A stretch of DNA of 64,000 nucleotides from Streptomonospora nanhaiensis (GCF_026642255.1 NZ_CP113264.1:3224001-3288000), one strand, 5' to 3'. Shown: positions 26,322 to 37,633, numbered from the stretch's first letter. A program made the numbers and translations. The notes: generated by a model not told the origin, from the letters alone.

Positions 26322-26861
26322 CACCCCTCCGGCCTCCTTCCGGGGCGTGCCCCCCCGGAGCCCCCGGCCCCCGGTCGGGCCCCGCCGGAACGGTGCCGGC
26401 CTCCCCGCCTCCGTCCGTCCCTCCGGGGCGGTGCGACGCCGTTCGGCGCCCGCCCCGCGCCGCCCGCTCCCGGTCCCCGGGTTTCCCCCGGCGCCCGGAG
26501 CGCTTCTCCCGCCCGGGGTTCTTCCCGCCGCTCGTGCCATGCCCGGCGGAAGGGGCATCCGCGTCCCGCGGCTCTCCCGCGCCACCGCTTTCCCTGCCGT
26601 CCCGCGGCCCCCTCGCGCCGCCCGGCCCGCCCGGAGCGCGTCCCTCCGCCGCCCCGCCTGTCGTGGCCGGCGGTCCGGTCCGGTGCGTTCGGTCACGGGG
26701 CGCGGCCCGTCCCCGACCGGCGGGCCGCGGCGTACCGCTGTCGTCGGGCCGGGGGACGCGCCGCCCCGCAGGGGTCTGACCTGGGCGGACGCGGACCGGG
26801 TGGCTCGTCGCGGGCCGCCCGGGAGCGGTCGGCCGCCGGGCCGCCGTGTGCTCGCCCTTTG
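26322..26861. other. Gene-free GC-rich region
   Basis: About 540 bases with no supported gene. Long open frames occur on both strands but read as Arg/Pro/Gly low-complexity with no ribosome site. No tRNA-like or strong long hairpin was seen. Confidence 0.45.
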
Positions 26862-26891
26862 TTACCGATGGGTATTACCGACTGGTAGGTT
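26862..26891 (+). promoter_or_regulatory. Tandem TACC-N4-GGTA operator and promoter of the thioesterase gene
   Basis: Two 13-base direct repeats (TTACCGATGGGTA at 26862-26874 and TTACCGACTGGTA at 26875-26887, 11 of 13 identical) each contain the palindrome TACC-N4-GGTA. TAGGTT (26886-26891) at the end is a likely -10 box. The pattern indicates cooperative binding of a dimeric regulator; no regulator gene is adjacent. Confidence 0.55.
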
Positions 26892-26944
26892 CTCCCTGTC
26901 GCGACGACCGCGAGCCGGCCGGGAGAGGAAGCAGGGGGAGAGCA

Positions 26945-27700
26945 GTGCACGAGGGCGTCCTGTCCAGGCTCAGACCGGTCCCCGACAGCCGGTTCCGGCT
27001 CTTCCTCCTCCACCACGCCGGCGGATCGCCCCTCGGCTACCGCCCCTGGGTGCGCCGCTTCCCCGACGACTGGGACGTGTGCCTGGTGGAGGCGCCCGGA
27101 CGCGCACACAGCGCCGACGCGGAGCCCTTCCGGGACGCCGGGGAACTGGCGGAGTACCTCAACGGGCGCGTGGGCCACGAGCTGGACCGCCCCTTCGGGC
27201 TCTTCGGGCACAGCATGGGCGGGCTCGTCGCCTACGAGATGGCGTCGCGGCTGGCCGTCGGGGACCGCAGGCCCTCCTGGCTGGGGGTGTCGGCGTGGAG
27301 TCCCGCACCCGGCCCCGAACGCGACCGTCCCCGGCACCTCCTGCCCTCCGACCGCCTGCGCGACGGCATCGCCGCCATGGGCGGGACCCCCGCCGCGGTC
27401 CTGGCCGACCCCGACCTGTGGCGGCTCGTGGAGCCCCTCGTCCGCGCTGACCTCGAACTGGTCGACACCTGGCGGCCGGAGCCCGGCGCGGAGAGGCTGC
27501 GCGTGCCCCTGTCGGTCTTCGGCGGCGAGGACGACCCCGGCATGCCGCCCCGCCGGCTCGACGCCTGGTCCGACCACGTCGACGGCCCGGTCGAACGGCA
27601 CTCCCTGCCCGGCGGGCACTTCTACTTCGTCGGGAGCATCGACGACGTGACCGGGCGGATCACCAGGGACGTCCGCGCGGCCCTCGCCGCGGGCGTGTAG
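26945..27700 (+). CDS. Type II thioesterase (alpha/beta hydrolase)
   Basis: A 251-residue protein of the editing thioesterase family of polyketide and non-ribosomal peptide pathways. It has HHAGGSPLGYRPW near 23-35, the nucleophile elbow FGHSMGG with Ser90, an acidic residue at 196/197 (GGEDDPGM) and His225 (LPGGHFYFVG). Such enzymes hydrolyse aberrant acyl groups from carrier proteins. No polyketide or peptide synthetase, carrier protein or phosphopantetheinyl transferase lies in the window, so it acts in trans or is a leftover. GTG follows GGGGGAG. Its upstream tandem operator suggests specific control. Confidence 0.85.
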   Translation: MHEGVLSRLRPVPDSRFRLFLLHHAGGSPLGYRPWVRRFPDDWDVCLVEAPGRAHSADAEPFRDAGELAEYLNGRVGHELDRPFGLFGHSMGGLVAYEMASRLAVGDRRPSWLGVSAWSPAPGPERDRPRHLLPSDRLRDGIAAMGGTPAAVLADPDLWRLVEPLVRADLELVDTWRPEPGAERLRVPLSVFGGEDDPGMPPRRLDAWSDHVDGPVERHSLPGGHFYFVGSIDDVTGRITRDVRAALAAGV

Positions 27701-27733
27701 TCCCCGGCCGCCGCCCGGCCCCGCCGCCCCGCC

Positions 27734-29569
27734 TCAGCCCCCGACGGCGATGACGTAGCCGGGCCCGTCGGCGCCGAGCACCACCCCTCCGGCCCCGTCC
27801 GTCCCCAGCCGGACGCCCCCGCCCGAGGCGGCGGCCTCCGGCCGGGCGGCGTCCAGGTCGGCGGGCGCCGCCGCCACCGGCGTGTGCGGGCCGTCGGCCA
27901 GGTGCACGAGCACCACCTGCCCGGCGAGCGTCCTGACGAACGTCATGTGGTGCGGCCCCGCGTCCAGCCAGCGCAGGCCGCCGGTCCTCAGGGCGGGCAG
28001 CTCCCGCCGCAGCGCCAGCAGCCGGGTGTACGCGTCCAGGATGCCCCGGTCCCACGCGCCGGGCCGGTGCCAGGGCATGGGCCTGCGGGCGTTCTCCCCG
28101 TCGTGCCCCTCCAGGCCGATCTCGTCGCCGGCGAAGAGGAACGGGGCGCCGGGCAGCGTCACCTGGGCCGCCACCCCGACCTCGTGCCGCAGCGGGTCGC
28201 CACCCACCACCGTCCGGAACCGCGCGGAGTCGTGGGTGCTCAGCGCGTTGACGCTGTGCGTCAGCACCCGCCACGGCAGCCCCGCGTTCGCCGCGCGCAT
28301 CGCCCGTACCGCGTCCTCGGCGCCGTTCCGGGGCAGCGGTGCCCGGGTGGTCAGGTACTTCACCTCCTCCGGCGCGGTGTTCAGCCAGCTCCACACCGGG
28401 CGGGTGAACCCCGCGTAGTTCATGACCCCGTGCCACCCGTCGTGGTGGGTGTCCGGCCCGGCGTCGTGGAAGTGCTCGGCCAGCAGCCACGACCCGTCGC
28501 CGCCGCGTGCGGCGTCCACCTCGCGCATCCGCGCGGCGATCTCCCCGGACACCTCCCGGTTCAGGTCCTGGGCGCCGTGGCGCCCGGTCATGTTGGCCAC
28601 GTCGATCCGCCAGCCGTCCACCGGGTCCTTCCCGGTCAGCCACCGCACCAGGACCGAGTCGTCGGCGCCGTAGACCCTGCGGCGCAGCTCCACCGAGGCG
28701 TAGTCCAGTTTCGGCAGCGTGCGCACCCCGAGCCAGCCCACGTAGTCGTCGGGGTGCTCGGTGAAGTAGTAGAACCCCGCCTCGACCGAGTCCGGGTCGG
28801 CCCGGGCCGTCCGGAACCACTCGTGGGCGTCCCCGGTGTGGTTCGTGGTCAGGTCGCCCATCACCCGCATGCCGCGCTCGTGGGCGGCCCGCACCAGCTC
28901 GCGCAGCGCCCGGTCGCCCCCCAGCAGCGGATCCACCTCGGAGAACGTGGAGGCGTTGTAGCGGTGCGTGGACCGCGCGGGGAACACGGGGGTGAGGTAG
29001 ACGACCTCCACACCCAGCCGCGCCAGGTGGTCCAGGCGGCGGCGCACCCCGTCGAGGGTCCCGCCGAAGTACTCCAGGGACGCCGTCCGGCCGAGGCCCT
29101 CGGGCTCGTCGTCCCAGGAGCGCGGCAGCGCCCAGTCCGGGTGCTCGGCAGGGGGGTCGGTGGAGTCGTCGTCCCGGGCGAACCGGTCCGGGAAGACCTG
29201 GTAGACGCTCGTGCCGGGAACCCACGCGGGGGGCGGCGGCCCGGCGAGCAGCCGGAAGTCCCCCGCGTCGGTGACCTCGTGGCCGTGGGCCCCCTCCTGG
29301 TTGAGCCACGTGTACCGGGCTCCCCGGACGACGGCGAACCGGTACCCGGTCACCACCGGGCGCAGGGCGACCGACGCCTCGAACCAGGCGGTGCCGCCGA
29401 CCGTCCCGGCCTCCTCGGCCCGGACGAGGACGCCCTCGCCGTCCTCCACGACGCGGACGTACACCGCGTCCGCGCCCCCGGGGACGCGCACGCGCAGGAC
29501 CGCCTGCCCGTCCTCGACGCGGACGTGGTCGGGGGACCCGTCGTGGTGGGGGTCTCCGGCGAACTTCAT
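27734..29569 (-). CDS. Glycoside hydrolase family 13 enzyme (cyclomaltodextrinase/neopullulanase-like)
   Basis: A 611-residue enzyme with an N-terminal beta-sandwich (about 1-110) before the catalytic barrel, as in cyclomaltodextrinases and neopullulanases. Barrel motifs are VYQVFPDRF near 122, DLTTNHTG (239-246), the nucleophile D323 in DGWRIDVAN, the acid E365 in LLAEHF and D447 in STHD. A second beta domain ends the protein. No signal peptide, so it degrades maltodextrins or cyclic dextrins inside the cell. It follows the GH6 gene in the same direction but is separated by two hairpins, so it is probably transcribed on its own. Confidence 0.85.
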   Translation of the reverse strand: MKFAGDPHHDGSPDHVRVEDGQAVLRVRVPGGADAVYVRVVEDGEGVLVRAEEAGTVGGTAWFEASVALRPVVTGYRFAVVRGARYTWLNQEGAHGHEVTDAGDFRLLAGPPPPAWVPGTSVYQVFPDRFARDDDSTDPPAEHPDWALPRSWDDEPEGLGRTASLEYFGGTLDGVRRRLDHLARLGVEVVYLTPVFPARSTHRYNASTFSEVDPLLGGDRALRELVRAAHERGMRVMGDLTTNHTGDAHEWFRTARADPDSVEAGFYYFTEHPDDYVGWLGVRTLPKLDYASVELRRRVYGADDSVLVRWLTGKDPVDGWRIDVANMTGRHGAQDLNREVSGEIAARMREVDAARGGDGSWLLAEHFHDAGPDTHHDGWHGVMNYAGFTRPVWSWLNTAPEEVKYLTTRAPLPRNGAEDAVRAMRAANAGLPWRVLTHSVNALSTHDSARFRTVVGGDPLRHEVGVAAQVTLPGAPFLFAGDEIGLEGHDGENARRPMPWHRPGAWDRGILDAYTRLLALRRELPALRTGGLRWLDAGPHHMTFVRTLAGQVVLVHLADGPHTPVAAAPADLDAARPEAAASGGGVRLGTDGAGGVVLGADGPGYVIAVGG

Positions 29570-29599
29570 GGGGCTGCTCCGGTGCGCTCGTGTGCTGGG

Positions 29600-29656
29600 G
29601 CGCCCGCCGACCGGCGGGCGCACGCGACCGGACCCCGCCACACGGGCGGGGTCCGG
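29600..29656 (-). terminator. Tandem hairpins downstream of the GH6 gene
   Basis: A 12-bp perfect stem (29628-29639 with 29645-29656, loop ACACG) and a 9-bp stem (29600-29608 with 29613-29621) lie between the GH6 stop and the GH13 start, both genes being leftward. They should end the cellulase transcript. Confidence 0.65.
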
Positions 29657-29736
29657 AGCGCCAGTATCGCAACGGAGACGGGAGGGGGCGACCCGTTCCG
29701 TGCCCCTGCGGGCCGCGGGTCCGGGTCCCGGGCCGG

Positions 29737-32444
<2,708 letters not shown>

Positions 32445-32787
32445 GGTGTCCCTTCCGGGCGGCGCTGGGGCCGCGGTCGCGTCCTGGCCCGAAGGCCTCT
32501 GCCGTGGCGCGGTCGCGGTGTGCCCGGACGCGCGCTCCCGGCGGTGTCGCGGGCAGGATCTCAGCCGGAGGGGAGCGCCGCAAGGCGCCACGGTGCCGGG
32601 GGGAGTCCCCAGGGCGCCGGAGGGGCCGGAGGGGGCCGGACACGAAGCGGCCGTCCCCGACCGGGCTGCGCTCCCCGCACCCGGTGCGGCGGCGGAGCAC
32701 GAGGGGCGAGGTCGGCGCCCCGGACAGGGGATCCCCGCGGCCCCGGTCCCCCGGTCCCGCTCGGGTCGCCGGGGCCCGGAGGAGCCG
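32445..32787. other. Gene-free region upstream of the aldo/keto reductase
   Basis: About 340 GC-rich bases with only shadow reading frames. The promoter of the aldo/keto reductase must lie here, but no confident -35/-10 pair was found. Confidence 0.4.
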
Positions 32788-32958
32788 TCAGCGGTCGGAC
32801 CGGCCCCCGGAGGGGACCGCCCGCGCCTGGACGATGCGGACGGCCGGGAGCAGCGTCACCCGCCGTTCACCGCAGACGCAGCGCTGATAGCTGACGACGC
32901 CCTCGCTGGTGGGGTGGTCGGACTCGGTGGACCAGAGGTGTTCGTGCCGTGTACCCAT
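32788..32958 (-). CDS. Small conserved actinobacterial protein (56 residues) with Cys-x-Cys knuckle
   Basis: The reverse strand from ATG 32958 reads a 56-residue protein. It contains [21 protein letters not shown] followed by VCGERR, a stretch I recognise from short actinobacterial proteins of unknown function (His-Leu-Trp-x-Thr-Glu-Ser-x-His-x-Thr-Ser-Glu-Gly). The Cys27-Val-Cys29 pair with His6 and His15 could bind a metal. GGGGG precedes the start. It is divergent from the CGNR regulator gene with 26 bases between start codons, so the two may be co-controlled. Confidence 0.65.
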   Translation of the reverse strand: MGTRHEHLWSTESDHPTSEGVVSYQRCVCGERRVTLLPAVRIVQARAVPSGGRSDR

Positions 32959-32984
32959 GGCCCCCAGTCTGATGTAATGGCATT

Positions 32985-33521
32985 ATGCATCTCAACCCTT
33001 ACGGCCAGGGGCCACTGTCGCTCGCGGTGGACCTGGTCAACCGCCCGCCGACGGGCGCGGAGGATCTGGAGCGGCGCTGCGCCGAGGTGGGGTTCGTCCT
33101 CGCGCGGGCGGTCGGCGAGGACGACGTCGAGGCCGTCCGGGAGTTCCTGGGCCTGTGGGAGGGGGTGGTCGACAGCTCCGACCGCCCGACCCGCGCCGCG
33201 CGTCTGAACGCCCTGCTCGCGGAGTACTCCTCCGCCCCGCGCCTGACCGACCACGCCGGCACCGGATGGCACCTGCACTACCGGCCCGACGTGCTGCCCG
33301 CCCACCGCCAGGTGGCGGCGCTGGTCTCGGTCGGCACCGCCCTGCACCTGACCGGTCGGGGCATGGACCGCCTCGGCCGGTGCGCGGCCCGTGGCTGCGC
33401 ACGCGTCTACGCCGACTTCTCCCGCAACGGGCGCCAGCGGTACTGCTCGCCCGCCTGCGGCAACAGGGACGCCGTGCGCCGCCACCGGGCCCGCGCCGAC
33501 GACCGCGAAGGCGCGCTGTAG
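32985..33521 (+). CDS. CGNR zinc-finger protein (ABATE/DUF1470 family), probable transcription factor
   Basis: A 178-residue protein. The N-terminal helical domain (LAVDLVNRPPT start) is of the ABATE type, a putative stress-sensing domain. The C-terminus has the treble-clef zinc finger: Cys-x4-Cys (RCAARGCARVYAD, about 133-145) and Cys-x3-Cys-Gly-Asn-Arg (about 155-162), which names the family. It probably binds DNA. An inverted repeat TAATG-G-CATTA (32975-32985) touches the start codon and may be its own binding site. Confidence 0.85.
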   Translation: MHLNPYGQGPLSLAVDLVNRPPTGAEDLERRCAEVGFVLARAVGEDDVEAVREFLGLWEGVVDSSDRPTRAARLNALLAEYSSAPRLTDHAGTGWHLHYRPDVLPAHRQVAALVSVGTALHLTGRGMDRLGRCAARGCARVYADFSRNGRQRYCSPACGNRDAVRRHRARADDREGAL

Positions 33522-33665
33522 GGCGGCGGGGGCTCGGTGCGGCCGCTCCGGGCGCGGCAGGGGCCGGGGTCCGCCGGTCGGGCGTCATCCCGCCGCGCCG
33601 CCCGTCTCCCGCCTCCCGTGCCGCGCCGTCCGCCTCCGCTTCGGGGAAGGCCGCGCGGCACGGCC

Positions 33666-34469
33666 TCAGCGGCCGGAGCCGCGGCGCGACACGGAGGCGA
33701 GGTCGGACTCGATGCGCGAGGCCGTCTCCAGCAGGGCGGGCAGCAGGTCGCGGCGCACGTCCTCGATCGAGGAGCGGTTGGCGTGCGCCGACACGTTCGC
33801 GGCCGCGATCACCCGCCCCTCCGCGTCGCGGACGGGGGCGGCCAGTGAGCGCAGCCCCTCCTCCAGCTCCTGGTCCACGATCGAGTACCCCTGCTCGCGC
33901 ACCCGCCGCAGCTCGGCGCGCAGCTCGTCCGGGTCGGTGATGGTGAACCGGGTCAGGGGCCGGAGCTCCACGCGGCCCAGGTAGGCCTCCAGGTCGCGCT
34001 CGTCGCGCCCGGCCAGCAGCACCCGCCCCATCGAGGTGGCCGAGGCGGGGAACCGCGTGCCCACGGTGATGGCGACCGCCATGATCCGGGAGGTCGCCAC
34101 GCGCGCCACGTACAGCACGTCGTCGCCCTCCAGCACCGACACGGAGGCGGACTCGTGCACCCGGGCCGAGAGGTCCTCCAGGTGGGGCTGGGACACGTCC
34201 GGCAGGCCGGCCGAGGCCACGTAGGCGTAGCCGAGGTCGAGCACGCGGGGGGTGAGGGAGAACAGGCGCCCGTCGGTGCGCACGTACCCCAGGTCGGCCA
34301 GGGTCAGCAGGAAGCGGCGGGCGGCGGCGCGGGTCAGGTCGGTCTCCCGCGCGACCTCGCTGAGGGTCATCGACGGCCGCTCCGCGGAGAAGGCGCGGAC
34401 GACCGTCAGGCCGCGTTCCAGGGACTGCACGAAGTGGGCGCCGCGGGCCGGTTCTTCTTCGTCGGGCAT
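33666..34469 (-). CDS. pcaR: IclR-family regulator of the protocatechuate operon (PcaR/PcaU type)
   Basis: A 267-residue IclR protein. The N-terminal winged helix contains FVQSLERGLTVVRAFSAERP (13-32) and SEVARETDLTRAAARRFLLTL (37-57). The effector domain includes ATSRIMAVAITVGTRFPASATSMGRVLL near 123-150. The C-terminal GYSIVDQELEEGLRSLAAPV is typical of the PcaR/PobR branch, which binds aromatic or beta-ketoadipate-pathway compounds. It is divergent from pcaI and two TGTTC-N7-GAACA sites lie between, so it very probably regulates the pca operon and itself. Confidence 0.85.
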   Translation of the reverse strand: MPDEEEPARGAHFVQSLERGLTVVRAFSAERPSMTLSEVARETDLTRAAARRFLLTLADLGYVRTDGRLFSLTPRVLDLGYAYVASAGLPDVSQPHLEDLSARVHESASVSVLEGDDVLYVARVATSRIMAVAITVGTRFPASATSMGRVLLAGRDERDLEAYLGRVELRPLTRFTITDPDELRAELRRVREQGYSIVDQELEEGLRSLAAPVRDAEGRVIAAANVSAHANRSSIEDVRRDLLPALLETASRIESDLASVSRRGSGR

Positions 34470-34518
34470 GTGGTCTTCCTGGTTCGGGTGTGGGCCTGGG
34501 GACGGGCGTCCCCAGAAA

Positions 34519-34616
34519 TGTTCTCATACCGAACAGGTGTGGTCGTCCGTGTCGGCATCTTGACCCTGTCGGGGATCGGCGCTACCTTCGTACCCAAGGT
34601 GTTCGCTGTGAGAACA
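34519..34616. promoter_or_regulatory. pca control region with twin TGTTC-N7-GAACA operators and promoter
   Basis: Two identical-form palindromes, TGTTC-N7-GAACA, lie at 34519-34535 and 34600-34616. Between them TTGACC (34560-34565), a 17-base spacer and TACCTT (34583-34588) make the rightward promoter, with the start expected near 34595. A further small palindrome TTCG-CTATA-CGAA is at 34621-34633. One operator faces each divergent gene. Confidence 0.7.
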
Positions 34617-34646
34617 TCCATTCGCTATACGAACGGGAGGTTCTCC

Positions 34647-35495
34647 ATGATCGTGCCCCTGGACGAGGCGGTACGCGAACTCGTCCACGACGGCGACACC
34701 GTCGCCCTGGAGGGGTTCACCCATCTCATCCCCGTGGCGGCGGGGCACGAGATCATCCGCCAGGGCCTGCGCGACCTGACCCTGGTCCGCATGACCCCGG
34801 ACATCGTCTACGACCAGCTCATCGGCGCCGGATGCGCGCGCAAGCTCGTCTTCTCCTGGGGCGGAAACCCCGGCGTGGGCTCGCTGCACCGCTTCCGCGA
34901 CGCCGTCACCCACGGCTGGCCCGTCCCGCTGGAGATCGAGGAGCACAGCCACGCCGGCATGGCCAACCGCTACGTCGCGGGGGCCTCCGGTCTGCCCTTC
35001 GCCATCCTGCGCGGCTACGCCGGCACCGACCTGATCGGGAACAACCCCAACATCAGGACCATCACCTGCCCCTTCAGCGGGCAGGAGCTCGCCGCCGTCC
35101 CCGCGATCAACCCCGACGTCACGGTCGTGCACGCCCAGCGCGCCGACCGCGACGGCAACGTGCAGCTGTGGGGCATCACCGGCGTCCAGAAGGAGGCCGC
35201 ACTGGCGGCCGAACGGGTCCTGGTCACCGTGGAGGAGGTCGTCGACGCCCTCGACCCCGTTCCGGGCCAGGTCGTCCTGCCCGCGCGGGTCCTCGACCGG
35301 GTCAGCGTCGCCGCGGGCGGAGCCGCGCCCTCCTACGCCCACGGCTACTACGAGCGCGACAACGAGGCCTACCGCGCCTGGGACGCGATCGGCCGCGACC
35401 GCGGGGCCTTCACCGCCTGGCTCGCCGAACTCACCGCGACCGCGCCGCCCCCCGCCGGCCCGGCCGCCCCCGAGCCCGCCGGGAGGGGCCTGTGA
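34647..35495 (+). CDS. pcaI: 3-oxoadipate CoA-transferase subunit A
   Basis: A 282-residue alpha subunit of succinyl-CoA:3-oxoadipate CoA-transferase. It has the N-terminal VHDGDTVALEGFTHLIPVAAGHE (14-36) of the actinobacterial two-gene enzyme and later DLIGNNPNIRTITCPFSGQE. With PcaJ it activates 3-oxoadipate to its CoA ester using succinyl-CoA. The ATG follows GGGAGG. The C-terminus carries a Pro/Ala-rich tail of about 20 residues. Its stop overlaps the pcaJ start by 4 bases. First gene of the operon. Confidence 0.9.
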   Translation: MIVPLDEAVRELVHDGDTVALEGFTHLIPVAAGHEIIRQGLRDLTLVRMTPDIVYDQLIGAGCARKLVFSWGGNPGVGSLHRFRDAVTHGWPVPLEIEEHSHAGMANRYVAGASGLPFAILRGYAGTDLIGNNPNIRTITCPFSGQELAAVPAINPDVTVVHAQRADRDGNVQLWGITGVQKEAALAAERVLVTVEEVVDALDPVPGQVVLPARVLDRVSVAAGGAAPSYAHGYYERDNEAYRAWDAIGRDRGAFTAWLAELTATAPPPAGPAAPEPAGRGL

Positions 35496-36247
35496 CCACC
35501 GTGGCCTGGACCTCCGACGAGATCATGACCGTCACCGCGTCCCGCTCGCTGTGCGACGGCATGTCGTGCTTCGTCGGGATCGGCCTGCCCAGCACCGCCG
35601 CCAACCTGGCCCGCCGCACCCACGCCCCCGGCCTGTGGATGATCTACGAGTCCGGGACGCTGGGCACGGTCCCCGACCGCCTGCCGCTGTCCATCGGCGA
35701 CGGGAGCCTCGCCGACGCCGCCGACACGGTGGTCCCGGTCCCGGAGGTCTTCAACTACTGGCTCCAGGCCGGGAGGATCGACGTCGGCTTCCTCGGCGCC
35801 GCCCAGCTCGACCGGTACGCCAACATCAACACGACCGTCATCGGCGACTACGCCGACCCGCGGGTGCGCCTGCCGGGGGCGGGCGGGGCGCCCGAGATCG
35901 CCGCGTCCTGCCGCGAGGTGGTCGTGGTCATGCGGCACAGCCGGCGGGCCTTCGTGGAGCGGGTCGACTTCGTCACCTCGGTCGGCCACGGCTCCGGTCC
36001 CGGCGACCGCGAGCGGCTCGGCCTGCGCGGCGCCGGCCCGGTGCGGGTGATCACCGACCTCGGCGTCCTCGAACCCGACCCCCGCACGCGCGAGCTCGTC
36101 CTGACCGGCGTGCACCCGGGCGTGGCGGCGGACGAGGTCCGGGCGGCGACCGGATGGGACCTCGCGGTGGCCGAGGGGCTGGAGGTCACCCCCGAGCCCA
36201 CCGACGCAGAGCTCTCGGTGCTGCGCTCCTTGACGGGGGCCGCCTGA
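35492..36247 (+). CDS. pcaJ: 3-oxoadipate CoA-transferase subunit B
   Basis: A 251-residue beta subunit. The catalytic Glu is E53 within LWMIYESGTLGT, at the place of the Glu that forms the CoA thioester in the family. Further hallmarks are INTTVIGDYADPRVRLPGAGGAPEIAA near 118-144 and VERVDFVTSVGHG. GTG overlaps the pcaI stop (GTGA) and follows GGGAGGGG, so the two subunits are made in equal amounts. About 100 bases with a perfect palindrome separate it from pcaF. Confidence 0.9.
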   Translation: MTTVAWTSDEIMTVTASRSLCDGMSCFVGIGLPSTAANLARRTHAPGLWMIYESGTLGTVPDRLPLSIGDGSLADAADTVVPVPEVFNYWLQAGRIDVGFLGAAQLDRYANINTTVIGDYADPRVRLPGAGGAPEIAASCREVVVVMRHSRRAFVERVDFVTSVGHGSGPGDRERLGLRGAGPVRVITDLGVLEPDPRTRELVLTGVHPGVAADEVRAATGWDLAVAEGLEVTPEPTDAELSVLRSLTGAA

Positions 36248-36276
36248 GGGGGCGGCGGAGGCGCCGCCCTACAGTT

Positions 36277-36293
36277 ACCTAACAGTGTTAGGT
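36277..36293. promoter_or_regulatory. Perfect 17-bp palindrome ACCTAACA-G-TGTTAGGT between pcaJ and pcaF
   Basis: Eight-base arms are exact complements around one central G, in an A+T-richer patch 57 bases before pcaF. The form is that of TetR-family operators. No TetR gene is nearby. It may mark a second, separately controlled promoter inside the pca operon. Confidence 0.6.
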
Positions 36294-36349
36294 TCCATCT
36301 CGCCCGCGGCCGGGCCCGACCCGGCCGCACCACCCCCAGGAGGCCCGCG

Positions 36350-37528
36350 GTGACCGACGTCTACGTGCTCGACGCCGTCCGCACACCCTTCGGCAGGTAC
36401 GGCGGCGCGCTCTCCGGCGTACGCCCCGACGACCTGGCCGCCCACGTCGTCGGCTCGCTCGTGCGACGCGCGCCCGGCCTCGACCCCGCCGACGTCGACG
36501 AGGTCGTCCTCGGCAACGCCAACGGCGCCGGCGAGGAGAACCGCAACGTCGCCCGCATGGCGTCCCTCCTGGCCGGACTGCCCACCTCCGTCCCCGGGGT
36601 CACCGTCAACCGCCTCTGCGGTTCCGGCATGGAGGCCGCCGTCCAGGCCTCCCGCGCCATCCAGACCGGGGACGCCTCCCTCGTCGTGGCCGGGGGAGTG
36701 GAGTCCATGAGCCGCGCCCCCTGGGTCCTGCCCAAACCCGCCGAGGGCCACCCCGCCGGCGACGCCACCCTGCACTCCACCACCCTGGGATGGCGCATGG
36801 TCAACCCGCGCATGCCCGGGAGGTGGACCGTCTCCCTGGGCGAGGCCACCGAGGGCCTGGCCGAGCAGCACGGCGTCACCCGGGCGGACCAGGACGCCTT
36901 CGCCCTCGCCAGCCACGCCAAGGCGGCCCGCGCCTGGGCGGACGGGGTCTTCGACGGCGAGATCGTCCAGGTCGGGGACGCGCACCTGGACCGGGACGAG
37001 TGCATCCGCGAGGGTTCCCCCGACAAGCTCGCCGGCCTCCGACCCGCCTTCCGCGCCGAGGGCACCATCACCGCCGGGAACGCCTCCCCCCTCAACGACG
37101 GAGCCGCCGCCCTGCTGCTCGGCGACCGCGCCGCCGCCGACGCCGCCGGCCTGGAACCCCTCGCCCGCATCGCCGGGCGCGGCGCCGCCGGGGTCGACCC
37201 CGACGTGTTCGGCATCGGCCCGGTCCGCGCGGCCGAGACCGCACTCGAACGCGCGGGGATCGGCTGGGGGGACCTGGCCGCCGTCGAGCTCAACGAGGCC
37301 TTCGCCGCCCAGGCCCTGGCCTGCGTCCGCAGCTGGCGGGGCCTGGACCCCGACATCGTCAACCCCAACGGCGGCGCCATCGCCATCGGGCACCCGCTGG
37401 GCGCCTCCGGCGCCCGTGTCCTCGGCTCGCTCGCCCACGAGCTGCGCAGGCGCGGCGGGGGCTGGGGGCTGGCGGCGCTGTGCATCGGCGTCGGCCAGGG
37501 CCTCGCCGTCGTCCTGCACGCCGAGTAG
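36350..37528 (+). CDS. pcaF: 3-oxoadipyl-CoA thiolase
   Basis: A 392-residue thiolase of the degradative type. The nucleophilic Cys is C90 (NRLCGSG), the His is H348 (AIGHPLGASGARV) and the second Cys is C378 (LCIGVGQG). NEAFAAQALA and GGVESMSRAPWVL are also conserved. It cleaves 3-oxoadipyl-CoA to succinyl-CoA and acetyl-CoA, the last step of the pathway. GTG at 36350 follows AGGAGG. The 102-base gap before it holds a TetR-like palindrome. Confidence 0.9.
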   Translation: MTDVYVLDAVRTPFGRYGGALSGVRPDDLAAHVVGSLVRRAPGLDPADVDEVVLGNANGAGEENRNVARMASLLAGLPTSVPGVTVNRLCGSGMEAAVQASRAIQTGDASLVVAGGVESMSRAPWVLPKPAEGHPAGDATLHSTTLGWRMVNPRMPGRWTVSLGEATEGLAEQHGVTRADQDAFALASHAKAARAWADGVFDGEIVQVGDAHLDRDECIREGSPDKLAGLRPAFRAEGTITAGNASPLNDGAAALLLGDRAAADAAGLEPLARIAGRGAAGVDPDVFGIGPVRAAETALERAGIGWGDLAAVELNEAFAAQALACVRSWRGLDPDIVNPNGGAIAIGHPLGASGARVLGSLAHELRRRGGGWGLAALCIGVGQGLAVVLHAE

Positions 37529-37633
37529 GCCACCCCACCACAGGTCCCGGGGGGCGCCCCCGCCCGCCGGGGCCGCCCCGCCCAACGCGGACCGCAGGGA
37601 GCCGGAGCCGCACGAACGAAGGGACGACCCCCC

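Noticed and set aside
26322..26861. Long overlapping frames in the gene-free region before the thioesterase
   Set aside because: All translate to Arg/Pro/Gly filler; none has a Shine-Dalgarno site or a recognisable domain.
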